This document shows, piece after piece, positions 36,801 to 45,903 of a stretch of DNA of 64,000 nt. Numbering within the stretch: the first letter of the stretch is position 1; every line of letters begins with the position of its first letter. This stretch comes from CAYLWN01 sp964387625 (lineage in GTDB: Bacteria; Patescibacteriota; Microgenomatia; UBA10105): assembly GCA_964387625.1 (NCBI GenBank), contig CAYLWN010000003.1, forward strand, positions 9,045 through 73,044, written 5' to 3'. A program made the position numbers and the translations under genes. The notes beneath the pieces were generated by a model that was not told the origin of the DNA, ran no database searches, and saw only the letters and a program-made list of their open reading frames with translations.

Positions 36801-38291
36801 TTATTTTATATCCGAACTGAGTTTAAACCAAAAACGACCATCATTTTCCAATAATTTATCCGCAGAAAATGGACCACTACTGCCTCCAGAGTAAATTTCA
36901 AAATCAAATGGTTTAACATGATTTGGTATTAATGGTGTGATAAATTTCCAGGCGGCCTCAACACTATCAGCATTAGGAAATAAAATATGATCACCTTTTA
37001 CTGCATCAGCAATTAAACGTTGATAAGCTTCGATAATTGGAGTATTTACAAATGCCGATTGATATCTAAACTCCATTGTTGAAGGCTGTAATTGGTAGTC
37101 AAAACCAGGTTTTTTGGCATCAAAACGTAGTATTATGCCTTCATTAGGCTGAATCCTGATAGTTAATATTGTTTTACTCATTTGTTTACTAAATAAAAGC
37201 ATATTTTTTACAGGATCTTTAAATTGAATAGAAACTTCTGTTACATTTTGACTCATCCGTTTACCAGCTCTTATATAAATTGGTACTCCCTGCCATCGTT
37301 TGCATTTTAAACCAATTTTTAAGGCTACATATGTTTCTGTACGTGAATTTTCTTTGATATTTTCTTCCTGAATATATGCTCTGACTATTTTGTTACATAT
37401 AATTCCTCGTCCATATTGTCCATAAACCACGTGTGAGGAAATATCTTTGGCGCTAATTTTATCTAAACAGTTTAATATTTTAAAAGTTTTTTGTCTGACT
37501 GACTGATAATTTAAAGACGACGGTATATCCATTAAAGTTATAGCTAAAATTTGTAATACATGATTTTGCACCACGTCACGTAAAGCTCCTGTATGATCAT
37601 AAAAAATCTCCCGACCATCAACTCCTTGAGTTTCAAAAGCAGTAATTTGGATATTGTCAATAAAATCTTTATTCCAGATAGGTTCAAATAAGCCGTTAGC
37701 GAATCGAAAAGCAATGATGTTTTGAACTGTTTCTTTAGCCAAAAAATGATCCATACGAAAAATATCATCAGCTTTAAAATATCTAGCAATTAATCGATTT
37801 AATGTTTTGGCAGAATTTAAATCTATACCAAATGGTTTTTCGATCATAACTTTTTGCCAACCGGATGTTGGGTATGCATTTATACTTTGTCCCAAATTTT
37901 TTAAAACAACCGGATACACTTCAGGAATAATTCCGACATGAAACAACCTATTTTGTACAGAAAATCCAGTTTTAGATAAATTATTCAGTTTTTGAAAGAT
38001 ATTTTTTACAGTTAATTGGTCTTTTGCGTCTCCATGAATAAAGAAAAGTCGTTTTTCCAAATGATGCCATACCGGTAGATCAACAGCTCCGTAATATTTA
38101 TTAAGGCTTTGCAAAACAAATCGGCGGAAATCTTCATCAGAACGCGGTTGTCGTGAATTACCAATAATTATTATTTTTTGAGAAATAATTTGAGATTGAT
38201 ATAAATTATATAAAGCTGGAAATATTTTTCTGCTGGCTAAATCACCTGTAGCTCCAAAAAGAATAAAAACAAACGGTTGTGTTTTATTCAT
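36801..38291 (-). CDS. zwf: Glucose-6-phosphate 1-dehydrogenase
   Basis: 496 residues, normal length. The NADP loop is FGATGDLASRKIFPALY (13-29). The substrate motif is RMDHFLAKETVQN (DHFLAKE in place of the common DHYLGKE), and EKPFGID is also conserved. It opens the oxidative pentose phosphate route from glucose-6-phosphate and supplies NADPH. No 6-phosphogluconate dehydrogenase or lactonase is next to it. It stands alone on the minus strand next to folE. Confidence 0.95.
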   Translation of the reverse strand: MNKTQPFVFILFGATGDLASRKIFPALYNLYQSQIISQKIIIIGNSRQPRSDEDFRRFVLQSLNKYYGAVDLPVWHHLEKRLFFIHGDAKDQLTVKNIFQKLNNLSKTGFSVQNRLFHVGIIPEVYPVVLKNLGQSINAYPTSGWQKVMIEKPFGIDLNSAKTLNRLIARYFKADDIFRMDHFLAKETVQNIIAFRFANGLFEPIWNKDFIDNIQITAFETQGVDGREIFYDHTGALRDVVQNHVLQILAITLMDIPSSLNYQSVRQKTFKILNCLDKISAKDISSHVVYGQYGRGIICNKIVRAYIQEENIKENSRTETYVALKIGLKCKRWQGVPIYIRAGKRMSQNVTEVSIQFKDPVKNMLLFSKQMSKTILTIRIQPNEGIILRFDAKKPGFDYQLQPSTMEFRYQSAFVNTPIIEAYQRLIADAVKGDHILFPNADSVEAAWKFITPLIPNHVKPFDFEIYSGGSSGPFSADKLLENDGRFWFKLSSDIK

Positions 38292-38363
38292 AAAATATTA
38301 AAACTGAAAAAACTTCAATAAATTAATTTTCAAAAAATGGATGTTATATAAAATCGTACTTAA

Positions 38364-38441
38364 CTACAAAGATTTTATTAATTCACGTTTTTGATTGATT
38401 TGCATAAAAAATTCTTCAACCAATTCTTTATTCGTTACCAT
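38364..38441 (-). CDS. Very small ORF after folE
   Basis: 25 codons, MVTNKELVEEFFMQINQKRE followed by LIKSL and a stop. The ATG is 4 bp after the folE stop. It is a plausible coupled small peptide or a relic of a longer gene. No family is recognised. Confidence 0.25.
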   Translation of the reverse strand: MVTNKELVEEFFMQINQKRELIKSL

Positions 38442-38444
38442 AAT

Positions 38445-38966
38445 TCATGATTTTACCAATGTTTTTTCTTTACATCCATTATTTTTTACACCGCGCATAT
38501 TCATGCATAAATGCTTAGCTTCGCAATAAACAATCACTCCTAATTGTTGTAAATATTTTGTTATCGTATCATTGATCTGTTTAGTTAATCTTTCCTGTAA
38601 CTGAAGACGTTTGGAAAATATTTCTATTAACCAAGTAAATTTTGATAATCCAATAATTTTTTCATTTGGAGCATAACCAATATGTATTTTTCCATAAAAT
38701 GGAATTAAATGATGTTCGCAAAGACTAAAAAAGTTTATATCTGATACTACAACTAAACCTTTATAATATTCACTGTCAAATACTTTAAATACTGATTTTG
38801 GATCTATTTCATATCCGCCGAATAACTCTTTATACATTTTAGCAACCCGTATCGGTGTTTTTATTAATCCTGCTCTTTTAAGATTTTCCCCAACAGCAGT
38901 CAAAAGTTGTGTAATTAACAGTTGTATCTTTTTTTTATTTAAATGATTATTTGTCAGTTTATGCAT
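38445..38966 (-). CDS. folE: GTP cyclohydrolase I
   Basis: 173 residues. The zinc and active-site motifs are present: FFSLCEHHLIPFYGKIHIGY, IIGLSKF, QERLTKQI and EAKHLCMNMRGVKN. It converts GTP to dihydroneopterin triphosphate, the entry to folate, pterins or queuosine. No other folate gene is in the window. The length is a little below E. coli FolE (222) because the N-terminus is short. Confidence 0.95.
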   Translation of the reverse strand: MHKLTNNHLNKKKIQLLITQLLTAVGENLKRAGLIKTPIRVAKMYKELFGGYEIDPKSVFKVFDSEYYKGLVVVSDINFFSLCEHHLIPFYGKIHIGYAPNEKIIGLSKFTWLIEIFSKRLQLQERLTKQINDTITKYLQQLGVIVYCEAKHLCMNMRGVKNNGCKEKTLVKS

Positions 38967-39065
38967 ATAAAATAATATAAATATAAAAATATTGCTTTAT
39001 ATCTCACAGTAATTGGTACTTACAAATGGCATTATACTATATGGACTATTAAGTAGAATATCCCG

Positions 39066-39175
39066 ACACGTTCAGTTTTCGAACACTTTTGCGAACTTAA
39101 TAACTTCACAAATTTCTAAACTTCATTTTATACAACCAAAATAGATCCTGTTCGAACATATTTATTAAATATTAA
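39066..39175. repeat. Dispersed TTCGAAC repeat, copy A
   Basis: This 110-bp stretch (ACACGTT..., TTCGAACACTTTTGCGAAC, AACTTCACAAATTTCTAAAC, CCTGTTCGAACATATTTATT) is a diverged copy of the sequence that flanks the tandem duplication at 60330-60440 and 61566-61670. It lacks the 21-bp CCCTGAGCTTGCCGAAGGG insert present there. It fills most of the 339-bp gap between folE and the LapA-like gene. Confidence 0.55.
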
Positions 39176-39239
39176 GTCTAAAATTTAAATCAGTATCATT
39201 TATTAAAAAGCTAAATTGATCTCAATCTGCCTAATATGG

Positions 39240-39277
39240 TTACGATGTATGCATCGTAATATAAACTAGAGTATAAT
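39240..39277 (+). promoter_or_regulatory. Promoter and palindrome before the LapA-like gene
   Basis: TATAAT at 39272-39277 is a good -10 box. In the -35 region lies the inverted repeat TTACGATG-TATG-CATCGTAA (39240-39259), which could be an operator. No recognisable -35 hexamer is present. Confidence 0.4.
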
Positions 39278-39305
39278 AATATTTATTAATTAAATTACTT
39301 CTATC

Positions 39306-39650
39306 ATGTTAGTCATAATATTACTTTTAATAGTTGGATCAATCCTGGTATATATATCGAAATTTAATTTCATGCCCGTATCAGTTAATTTAGGAATGTA
39401 TGTTTTTTCTAATATTCCTCTCTTTTATGTGATGGTTGGATCTTTGTTAACCGGTTTAGTACTTTCTTATCTGATCTACCTTGTATATGCGGTTTCTAAT
39501 TATTTTAAATTCAGAGGTAAAAATAATGAAATTAGGAAAAATAAGAATAGCGTTCTTGAGTTAACCAAGCGGGTTCATCAATTGGAACTGGAAAACGAAA
39601 AACTAAAACATAATTCAAACAACGAGCCTGAAGATTCTAATGCCTTGTGA
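39306..39650 (+). CDS. LapA-domain-like small membrane protein
   Basis: 114 residues. Two membrane helices (about 3-20 and 36-66) with a short loop are followed by a coiled-coil tail (about 70-105, VLELTKRVHQLELENEKLKH). This is the layout of LapA/DUF1049 proteins, which bind the inner membrane and act in envelope assembly; the exact role here is unknown. Its stop overlaps the GTG start of the NUDIX gene. Confidence 0.65.
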   Translation: MLVIILLLIVGSILVYISKFNFMPVSVNLGMYVFSNIPLFYVMVGSLLTGLVLSYLIYLVYAVSNYFKFRGKNNEIRKNKNSVLELTKRVHQLELENEKLKHNSNNEPEDSNAL

Positions 39651-40173
39651 AAACAATACTCGCTAAACTTTATAAAGCCCTGCATCTTTCTAAGAAATTA
39701 CAGTTATTAGTGATGCGTTTTTTTCAGGATCAATTTCTAGTTGGTGTTACTGGAATTATATTCAATGATCATAATGAAATTCTGCTTTTTAAACATACTT
39801 ATAGGACACACGCATGGAGTTTACCCGGTGGTTATATGAAATCCGGTGAACATCCACGAGAAACTCTTGAAAGAGAAATTAAAGAGGAATCTGGATTAAT
39901 CGTAAGCGTTGATGAATCCCTTAAAACCCGTACTGACCGCGATAACGCCCGNNNNNNNNNNNNNNNNNNNNNNNNNNNNNNNNNNNNNNNNNNNNNNNNN
40001 NNNNNNNNNNNNNNNNNNNNNNNNNNNNNNNNNNNNNNNNNNNNNNNNNNNACTTCAAACCCACTCACGAGGTTTCTGAGTACGGTTTTTTTACCCAAGA
40101 TAAACTTCCGTTGCTTAGAAAGAATCAAATATTTTTAATTGATCAAGCCTTAAAATTAAGAAACTTGCTCTAA
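39647..40173 (+). CDS. NUDIX hydrolase broken by a scaffold gap
   Basis: It starts with GTG, overlapping the previous stop by 4 bp. The Nudix box is GGYMKSGEHPRETLEREIKE then ESGL. After the gap, the correct reading frame is the one that gives FKPTHEVSEYGFFTQDKL and ends at TAA 40171-40173; a frame read straight through 100 Ns is wrong. By family comparison only about 12-20 residues are missing, so the real gap is probably shorter than 100 bp. Substrate unknown; possibly a nucleoside diphosphate derivative. Confidence 0.8.
39952..40051. other. Scaffold gap (100 N)
   Basis: Exactly 100 Ns inside the NUDIX gene; the flanking reading frames show that its true length is not 100. Confidence 0.99.
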
Positions 40174-40202
40174 TGAGTTAGTAGACATTCCTTAACTAGA
40201 TT

Positions 40203-40781
40203 CTATCCAATAAAAGATGAAATTCTTTTCATTAAATTAATCCCCCGTTTTTTATCTTTAGAAGAAAAGGGAATAACCACTAGGTTTTGGGTTTCATTCT
40301 GAATTTTTATAATTAGTTTTTCTTTTTCTCCCATTTTTAATTTATCTATTTTATTTGCCACAATAAAATGATCAATTTTTAAATCACGTAAAATTTCAAG
40401 CATCTCTATATCATGTGAAGTAATCCCGATCATTGAATCAACTATAATAATTACTAATCGGTTTTTAATCATCGTACTTTTTAAATACCACAAAGTCATT
40501 TTCCGTAATTTCTCGCGTTTTTCATATGTATGCTTGGAATATCCGTATCCGGGAAAATCAACTAAATAAAAAATATTATTAATCAGAAAAAAATCCATTC
40601 TGATGGTTTTGCCGGGGTTTGAACTTGAACGGGCCAAATGCTTTCGTGATGTCAGGGTATTTATCAGCGTTGATTTACCCACATTCGACCGACCCATCAA
40701 AGCAATTTGAAATTTTTCATTGATGGGAACTTGATCTGAGCTGATAACGCCTTTGACAAAAACCGCTGATGTTATTTTCAT
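40203..40781 (-). CDS. engB: Ribosome biogenesis GTPase EngB/YsxC
   Basis: 192 residues. G1 GRSNVGKSTLINTL, G3 DFPGYGYSK and G4 ANKIDKLK are present. It assists large-subunit assembly. It overlaps hflX by 4 bp (co-translated). Confidence 0.93.
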   Translation of the reverse strand: MKITSAVFVKGVISSDQVPINEKFQIALMGRSNVGKSTLINTLTSRKHLARSSSNPGKTIRMDFFLINNIFYLVDFPGYGYSKHTYEKREKLRKMTLWYLKSTMIKNRLVIIIVDSMIGITSHDIEMLEILRDLKIDHFIVANKIDKLKMGEKEKLIIKIQNETQNLVVIPFSSKDKKRGINLMKRISSFIG

Positions 40782-41899
40782 TTTATATTACTAATTGTTT
40801 CTTCAATTTTTCTTAATAAACTGTCTAAACATTGTCCTGTTTTTGCAGAAATAAATAGAGGGTTAAAATCATGATATTGTTCTGATAATTTATTCTCATC
40901 GATATTATTAGTTGTATCGATTTTATTAAAAATATACAAACATGGTTTATTTTTAAGTTTCAACTCATATAAGATATCATCAACTACTCTGGTTTTATCT
41001 CTATATTCCGGATCAGATGCATCAATTATTAGCAGTAATAAATCAGCATTAATTGATTCAAGTAAGGTTGATTTAAAAGCATCAATTAATTTTGGCGGAA
41101 GATTTTTTATAAATCCGATAGTGTCAGTTAGAATTACCTCTTTTTTAATATTAGGTAAGTAAAGTTTTCCTACACTGCTATCGAGAGTTGCAAAAAGTGC
41201 ATCAGCAACATAATTGGTTTTATTGGTTAATCGGTTAAATAATAAAGTCTTGCCTGCATTTGTATATCCGACAATTGCAACAGTTGTAAATCCTAAATTT
41301 TTTCGTTTAATGATTTGCTGCTCTCTGTTTTTTATTAATTTATCAAGTTTAACGGACGTTTGTTTTATTTCGTATTTCCAATGCCGTTTCATAAGTTCCG
41401 TGTTGGTTTCTCCTGTACCAATTGCTCCAATACCGCTTCCAGGTCTTGAAAGAATCTCGCTCATTCCATACATCGTAGGACCCATGTGAGTTAAACTTGC
41501 CAGATCTATTTGCAGATTTGCTTCTTTGGTTTGCGCATGAAGAGCAAATATTTGTAAAATCAGATCTACCCGATCCCAAACTTTTATTTTCGGATTTATT
41601 TTAAGAAATATTTGTTCTAACTCAAAAAGTTGCCCAGGTTTTACAATGTTATTAATAACTACAATATCTATTTTTTCTTTGACAATTTTATCGCTCACTT
41701 CTTGAATTTTTCCTGATCCAATAATTGTTCCCCGATGTGTATGATCGGCTTTTTGAATTGAAACTGCAAAAACCTTTCCATTTATGGTTTTTACCAATAA
41801 TTCCAGTTCTTCTAAATCTCGTAGGATAGTTTCGCTATCAGTGCCCTTAGGAACAACACCTACCAACATGAAGCGTAACTGATTTCTAAGTTCAAGCAT
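40778..41899 (-). CDS. hflX: GTPase HflX
   Basis: 373 residues. The N-terminal HflX domain (GSGKIQEVSDKI, then VWDRVDLILQIFALHAQTKE) and a linker (ETNTELMKRHWKYEIKQ) precede the G domain: G1 GYTNAGKTLLFNRL, G3 DTIGFIKNLP, G4 NKID. It splits stalled ribosomes under stress. It is translationally coupled with engB. Confidence 0.93.
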   Translation of the reverse strand: MLELRNQLRFMLVGVVPKGTDSETILRDLEELELLVKTINGKVFAVSIQKADHTHRGTIIGSGKIQEVSDKIVKEKIDIVVINNIVKPGQLFELEQIFLKINPKIKVWDRVDLILQIFALHAQTKEANLQIDLASLTHMGPTMYGMSEILSRPGSGIGAIGTGETNTELMKRHWKYEIKQTSVKLDKLIKNREQQIIKRKNLGFTTVAIVGYTNAGKTLLFNRLTNKTNYVADALFATLDSSVGKLYLPNIKKEVILTDTIGFIKNLPPKLIDAFKSTLLESINADLLLLIIDASDPEYRDKTRVVDDILYELKLKNKPCLYIFNKIDTTNNIDENKLSEQYHDFNPLFISAKTGQCLDSLLRKIEETISNIK

Positions 41900-41939
41900 A
41901 TCGAGTTTTGTTTAAGTATACTCTATATTCCGATAAAAA

Positions 41940-42317
41940 GTGGATAAATCCTATAGAAAGGAGTATAGTGAATATATAATTCAAAATTCTACAATCAGTA
42001 ATTATTCCTCTAAAAATCTGCATGATATTGTTCTCGATACGGCAGAAAATTTGACCCAGATAGGTCTATGGACTCTTAACTGTTTTAATAAAGAACAAAA
42101 TAGAATCAAGTTATTTTTATCTCTCACCCGAAAAAATATGAATGCATTGCATGGTTTTCCTTTAGCTCGTGAATTTAACCGTGATTTTGAGGAATTTTAC
42201 GGAATTTATGACAAACTTGAAAAAGAATATGACACAGGTATCGTAAACAAAACAGTTTGGGGCAATCTTATGCTCAAATGGGGAACTAGTTTCAGTTTAA
42301 GTTCAAAATCTATTTAG
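41940..42317 (+). CDS. Hypothetical protein
   Basis: 125 residues from a GTG start; the frame has no good alternative. It is mostly helical and polar, with no signal peptide or membrane helix. A basic stretch, FLSLTRKNMNALHGFPLARE, lies near the centre. No family is recognised. It is divergent from hflX and convergent with the CDF-like gene. The start is uncertain. Confidence 0.5.
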   Translation: MDKSYRKEYSEYIIQNSTISNYSSKNLHDIVLDTAENLTQIGLWTLNCFNKEQNRIKLFLSLTRKNMNALHGFPLAREFNRDFEEFYGIYDKLEKEYDTGIVNKTVWGNLMLKWGTSFSLSSKSI

Positions 42318-42408
42318 CTTAATTTGACTCTATTTTGTTTATTTTGTCACCTAACTGAAAAAAAATTGGAACATTTATAACCCATGCAATTTTGATACAA
42401 ACAATTTT

Positions 42409-43014
42409 TTAACATTCACATAAATGTTTCTCTTTATATATATGGTATCCTTCTTTGAACAACAAGATCGAAATGATTATACCTGCAACCGCATCAGTCC
42501 ACCATAATCCAAACAAATAATTTAAACCCAGTCCGATTAATAAAGTGACAGATAACCATACGCAGGCCAGTGTTTGTTTGGAATCAGCAACTAAAGCTCG
42601 GTTATGAGTGTCAATTCCAATTCTTTTTTTCTGATAATATAACCCCAACATCACGACAATTGATATACCCGCAATTGCAATTCCCAACCAACTTTGATGT
42701 GGCACTTGATGATTAAGGAGTTTCTGTATGGATTCGTATAATACATATCCTGCCAATACAAAAAAACTGAGAGCAATAAATTTAATCGCTTTTGCCTCAA
42801 TTGGATCATCATGACTATTGGCTGCTCCTTTTTTGGTTTTCCAAATAACGATACCTCCTGAGATAGATTCAATAAAACTATCAAATCCAAAACCAATCAG
42901 GGAAATAGTGTTTAGGGAAGAACCTGATAAAACAGACACAATTCCTTCAATAATGTTATAAATTACAGTAAAGTATGATAATTTCAATATTTTATTATTT
43001 GTGTGTTCTTGCAT
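42409..43014 (-). CDS. CDF-like cation transporter, short
   Basis: 201 residues with about six membrane helices. Cation-diffusion-facilitator features are GFGFDSFIESISGGIVIWK in helix 2 and LVADSKQTLACVWLS in helix 5, where the aspartates bind metal. The cytoplasmic C-terminal domain of classic CDF proteins is absent and the protein ends with KEKHLCEC, a possible metal-binding tail. It probably exports Zn, Fe or a similar divalent ion. It lies at the edge of the copper island. Confidence 0.75.
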   Translation of the reverse strand: MQEHTNNKILKLSYFTVIYNIIEGIVSVLSGSSLNTISLIGFGFDSFIESISGGIVIWKTKKGAANSHDDPIEAKAIKFIALSFFVLAGYVLYESIQKLLNHQVPHQSWLGIAIAGISIVVMLGLYYQKKRIGIDTHNRALVADSKQTLACVWLSVTLLIGLGLNYLFGLWWTDAVAGIIISILLFKEGYHIYKEKHLCEC

Positions 43015-43165
43015 AACTTTATTTTACAAAAATTGTGGTCTTGAATCTTATCAGATATTTTATACAGTTGTAAATGCTCCTTAAAGAAAAATGCTCAAAG
43101 AGTATCTTTTATTAAAAAATCTTATCTACATTGTTTTAAGTGTTTTCATACTTTTTAACTTCCAG

Positions 43166-45424
43166 TTAAATTGAAATTAAGTTTTTTTCCGCCTTTTTCA
43201 AAAGAACTGCATTAATAGCAACGATAATTGATGATGCTGACATAAGAAGGGCAGAAAATTCGGGTCGTAGTGTAATGCCAAAACTAGGATATAATACTCC
43301 TGCTGCTACAGGGATAGCGAGTATATTATACACGCTAGCCCACACAAGATTTTCCTTCATTTTTCTTACCGTAGCTTTAGACAGTTTAATCGCTCTTATT
43401 ATGTCTGCAGGATCAGATTTCATTAAGACTACTTTGGCAGTTTCAATGGCCACGTCGGTACCTGCTCCAATAGCAATACCAATATCTGCCTGAGCAAGAG
43501 CCGGAGCATCATTAACACCATCTCCAACCATCGCCACAAATTTTCCTTCATCCTGAAGCTTTTTTACATATTTTGATTTATCTTCAGGCAATATTTCAGC
43601 AAATATCCTATCAATGCTCAATGTTTTGCCAATAGCCTCAGCTGTCTTCATATTATCTCCTGTAATCATGGCGACTTCCAACCCTAACTTTTTCATTGCT
43701 AATATTGCTTCTTTTGCAGTTGGTTTAATTGTGTCAGTTGCTGCTGTTACTCCGGCAATTTTCCCATCAACTGCCAAAATCATCAGTGTTTTACCTTCTA
43801 TTAATAATCGATCAATGTCATTTTGAACGGACGAAATATCAATTTTTCGGTCAGTCATGAGCTTTATGGTTCCGACCAAAACATGTTTACCTTCCACAAC
43901 TGCCTCAACTCCATGACCGGAAATAGAATTAAATTTTTCAACCATTGTTGGAATAATAAGTTTACGTCTTCCAACTTCTTCCAAGATAGCTTTGCTCAAA
44001 GGATGACCTGATTTTGCTTCAGCAGCTGCATCCAGTCGTAAGACTTCATCTTCAGTAAAACCTTTAGCTGCTACTGTATCAGTCACTTTAGGTTTTCCTT
44101 CCGTCAATGTGCCGGTTTTATCAAGAACTATCGCTTGGATTTTTGATACTTGCTCAAGAGTTGGAGCGTCTTTGATAAGTATATTGTGTTTTGCTCCAAG
44201 GCCTGTACCTACTGCTACAGCTGTTGGAGTTGCGAGTCCCAAAGCATCTGGACAAGCAATTACAACGGTTGAGATGGCAAAAGTCAGTGCAAAAAGCAGG
44301 GGTTGACCAAGGATAAAAAACCAAACTACAAATGTTAATAAACCTCCACCAACTGCAACTATAACTAAATATTTTGCAAATTTATCAGCCAGTTTTTGTC
44401 CTGGAGCTTTGGAATTTTGTGCTGTTTCCACCATTTTGACAATTTGTGCCAAGGCTGTGTCTTCGCCAATTTTTATAGCTTTAAATTTAACAGAGCCGGA
44501 AGTATTGATGGAACCGCCAATGACAGAATCGCCGATATTTTTAGACACTGGTATTGATTCTCCAGTAACCAGAGATTCATCAATCGCAGACTCTCCATCG
44601 ATAATTTCTCCGTCAACCGGTACTTTATCTCCAGGTTTCAGCATGAGGATATCTCCAAGTTTAACTTTTGACGTAGATACCATTGTTTCTTTACCATTTT
44701 TCCAAAGTCTAGCTTGGGGAGGAACAAGATTGAATAAAGCTTGGAGGGCATCAGTTGTTCCACGTCTGGATTTCATTTCCATCCAATGGCCAAAAAGCAC
44801 AAAGGTAATCAGCATCGCTGCTGCTTCATAATATGAATCGTTACTTCCTATTATTGTTAAAACAACACTGAACCCGTAAGCAGCCGTGATACCCACTGCG
44901 ATCAAAACTGCCATATTCAGTATTTTTGCTTTCAGAGCTTTGTATGTTGAATATAGGAATATCCATCCGGCGTAGAAAAATACGGGCGTGGTTAAAATGA
45001 ATAGTAACCAAGGTAACGGAATGGGACTGGGTAAACTTACCCTGATAATTTTCTCACCTAACGGAGAATACAAAATAATGGGGATGGTAAAAAATAAAGC
45101 GAAAAGGAATTTATTTCGAATATCTTCTTCCATCAACTTTGCCATTTCACGGCCAGCCAGTCCTCCATGTTCCATGCCCATACTCATGGTCATGCTCATC
45201 TTTAGTTTTTTCCAAAAAGACCATCCTTCGCTAAGACTATGGCCGGTAGGTATTTTTGGCAATTGTTTCATGACGTGTTGAGTAGTATGAATATTATGTT
45301 CCATGTCTCCATGCTCCATTTCTTTTTCAACAGGAATTAATGTCATGCCGCATTTTGGACATCTCCCGGGTTTCTTTACTTGCACTTCGTTGTGCATGGG
45401 GCAGGTATAAATTATTTCTTTCAT
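43166..45424 (-). CDS. Heavy-metal P1B ATPase with CPD motif (CopB-like)
   Basis: 752 residues. The N-terminal metal-binding domain (YTCPMHNEVQVKKPGRCPKC, residues 7-25) is followed by a His/Met-rich segment (about 36-90). The transport core has helices from about 105, the actuator TGES (287-290), the ion-site motif CPD (391-393) and the phosphorylation site D435 (DKTGTLTEGKP), then GDGVNDAPALAQAD. CPC or CPH is usual at this site, so the ion may be Cu+, Cu2+ or another metal. Its promoter carries the motif shared with the two-component genes. Confidence 0.88.
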   Translation of the reverse strand: MKEIIYTCPMHNEVQVKKPGRCPKCGMTLIPVEKEMEHGDMEHNIHTTQHVMKQLPKIPTGHSLSEGWSFWKKLKMSMTMSMGMEHGGLAGREMAKLMEEDIRNKFLFALFFTIPIILYSPLGEKIIRVSLPSPIPLPWLLFILTTPVFFYAGWIFLYSTYKALKAKILNMAVLIAVGITAAYGFSVVLTIIGSNDSYYEAAAMLITFVLFGHWMEMKSRRGTTDALQALFNLVPPQARLWKNGKETMVSTSKVKLGDILMLKPGDKVPVDGEIIDGESAIDESLVTGESIPVSKNIGDSVIGGSINTSGSVKFKAIKIGEDTALAQIVKMVETAQNSKAPGQKLADKFAKYLVIVAVGGGLLTFVVWFFILGQPLLFALTFAISTVVIACPDALGLATPTAVAVGTGLGAKHNILIKDAPTLEQVSKIQAIVLDKTGTLTEGKPKVTDTVAAKGFTEDEVLRLDAAAEAKSGHPLSKAILEEVGRRKLIIPTMVEKFNSISGHGVEAVVEGKHVLVGTIKLMTDRKIDISSVQNDIDRLLIEGKTLMILAVDGKIAGVTAATDTIKPTAKEAILAMKKLGLEVAMITGDNMKTAEAIGKTLSIDRIFAEILPEDKSKYVKKLQDEGKFVAMVGDGVNDAPALAQADIGIAIGAGTDVAIETAKVVLMKSDPADIIRAIKLSKATVRKMKENLVWASVYNILAIPVAAGVLYPSFGITLRPEFSALLMSASSIIVAINAVLLKKAEKNLISI

Positions 45425-45450
45425 GATTTTATTATATAAGATATTTATTG

Positions 45451-45482
45451 ATTATATAAGTTAATAATTAAAATCTTATGAA
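45451..45482 (-). promoter_or_regulatory. Shared operator motif and -10 box for the CPD ATPase
   Basis: On the minus strand, TTCATAAGATTTTAATTA (45465-45482) is followed after exactly 8 bp by TATAAT (45451-45456). The same layout occurs before the response-regulator gene. A second TATAAT at 45431-45436 is 6 bp from the ATG and could give a leaderless mRNA. Confidence 0.6.
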
Positions 45483-45505
45483 GATAAATGTATAGTAAAC
45501 AAATA

Positions 45506-45539
45506 AAGAACACCCTTCGTATGTTCAAAGAGTGTTCTT
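45506..45539 (-). terminator. Hairpin terminator between DUF2933 gene and the CPD ATPase
   Basis: AAGAACAC and GTGTTCTT (8-bp arms) extend inwards into a longer stem. The inner mismatches become G-U pairs only when read on the minus strand, and a T-rich stretch (TTATTTGTTT) follows on that strand. This points to transcription termination of the minus-strand DUF2933 unit. Confidence 0.6.
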
Positions 45540-45581
45540 ACATAGGCTTTTGATTAATATGTCATCACGTTTTGTAAATCT

Positions 45582-45608
45582 TCAAATCGGTGTTTTATAA
45601 TAATCCAT
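45582..45608 (-). CDS. Eight-codon ORF with a strong ribosome binding site
   Basis: A near-perfect Shine-Dalgarno (AGGAGGTG, 45615-45622) precedes ATG and the peptide MDYYKTPI. The next frame reads HRFEDLQNVMTY, which looks protein-like, so this may be a longer small gene broken by a frameshift. It lies between the DUF2933 gene and the terminator hairpin. Confidence 0.3.
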   Translation of the reverse strand: MDYYKTPI

Positions 45609-45629
45609 AAAAATCACCTCCTTTTTTTC

Positions 45630-45830
45630 TTAATGTTTATGATTTCCGCTTCTCATCATCCAAATATGAAGAAGCGGACACAGAAGCAAACTACCAGCAA
45701 ATAGCATATTTAAAGGTGAAATTTTAAAAAACGTAATTGCTATAAATGCAAAAGCGGCAATAATCAAACAAATACCCAGTACTTTTTGGGTTGAATTTGA
45801 TTTAACTTGAGTATCGGTTTGGGTATTCAT
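45630..45830 (-). CDS. DUF2933-like small membrane protein
   Basis: 66 residues from ATG 45830 (an ATG at 45839 is also possible). Two hydrophobic helices are followed by LLCPLLHIWMMRSGNHKH, a short metal-ligand-rich tail. This resembles the DUF2933 family, often encoded near copper and heavy-metal resistance genes. It is divergent from the response regulator. Confidence 0.65.
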   Translation of the reverse strand: MNTQTDTQVKSNSTQKVLGICLIIAAFAFIAITFFKISPLNMLFAGSLLLCPLLHIWMMRSGNHKH

Positions 45831-45903
45831 AATTATCATCTTTTATTACTTATAATGTACTCCACAATATATTAGGAAAGTCTGAAGGATTGATGAAGAA
45901 ATT

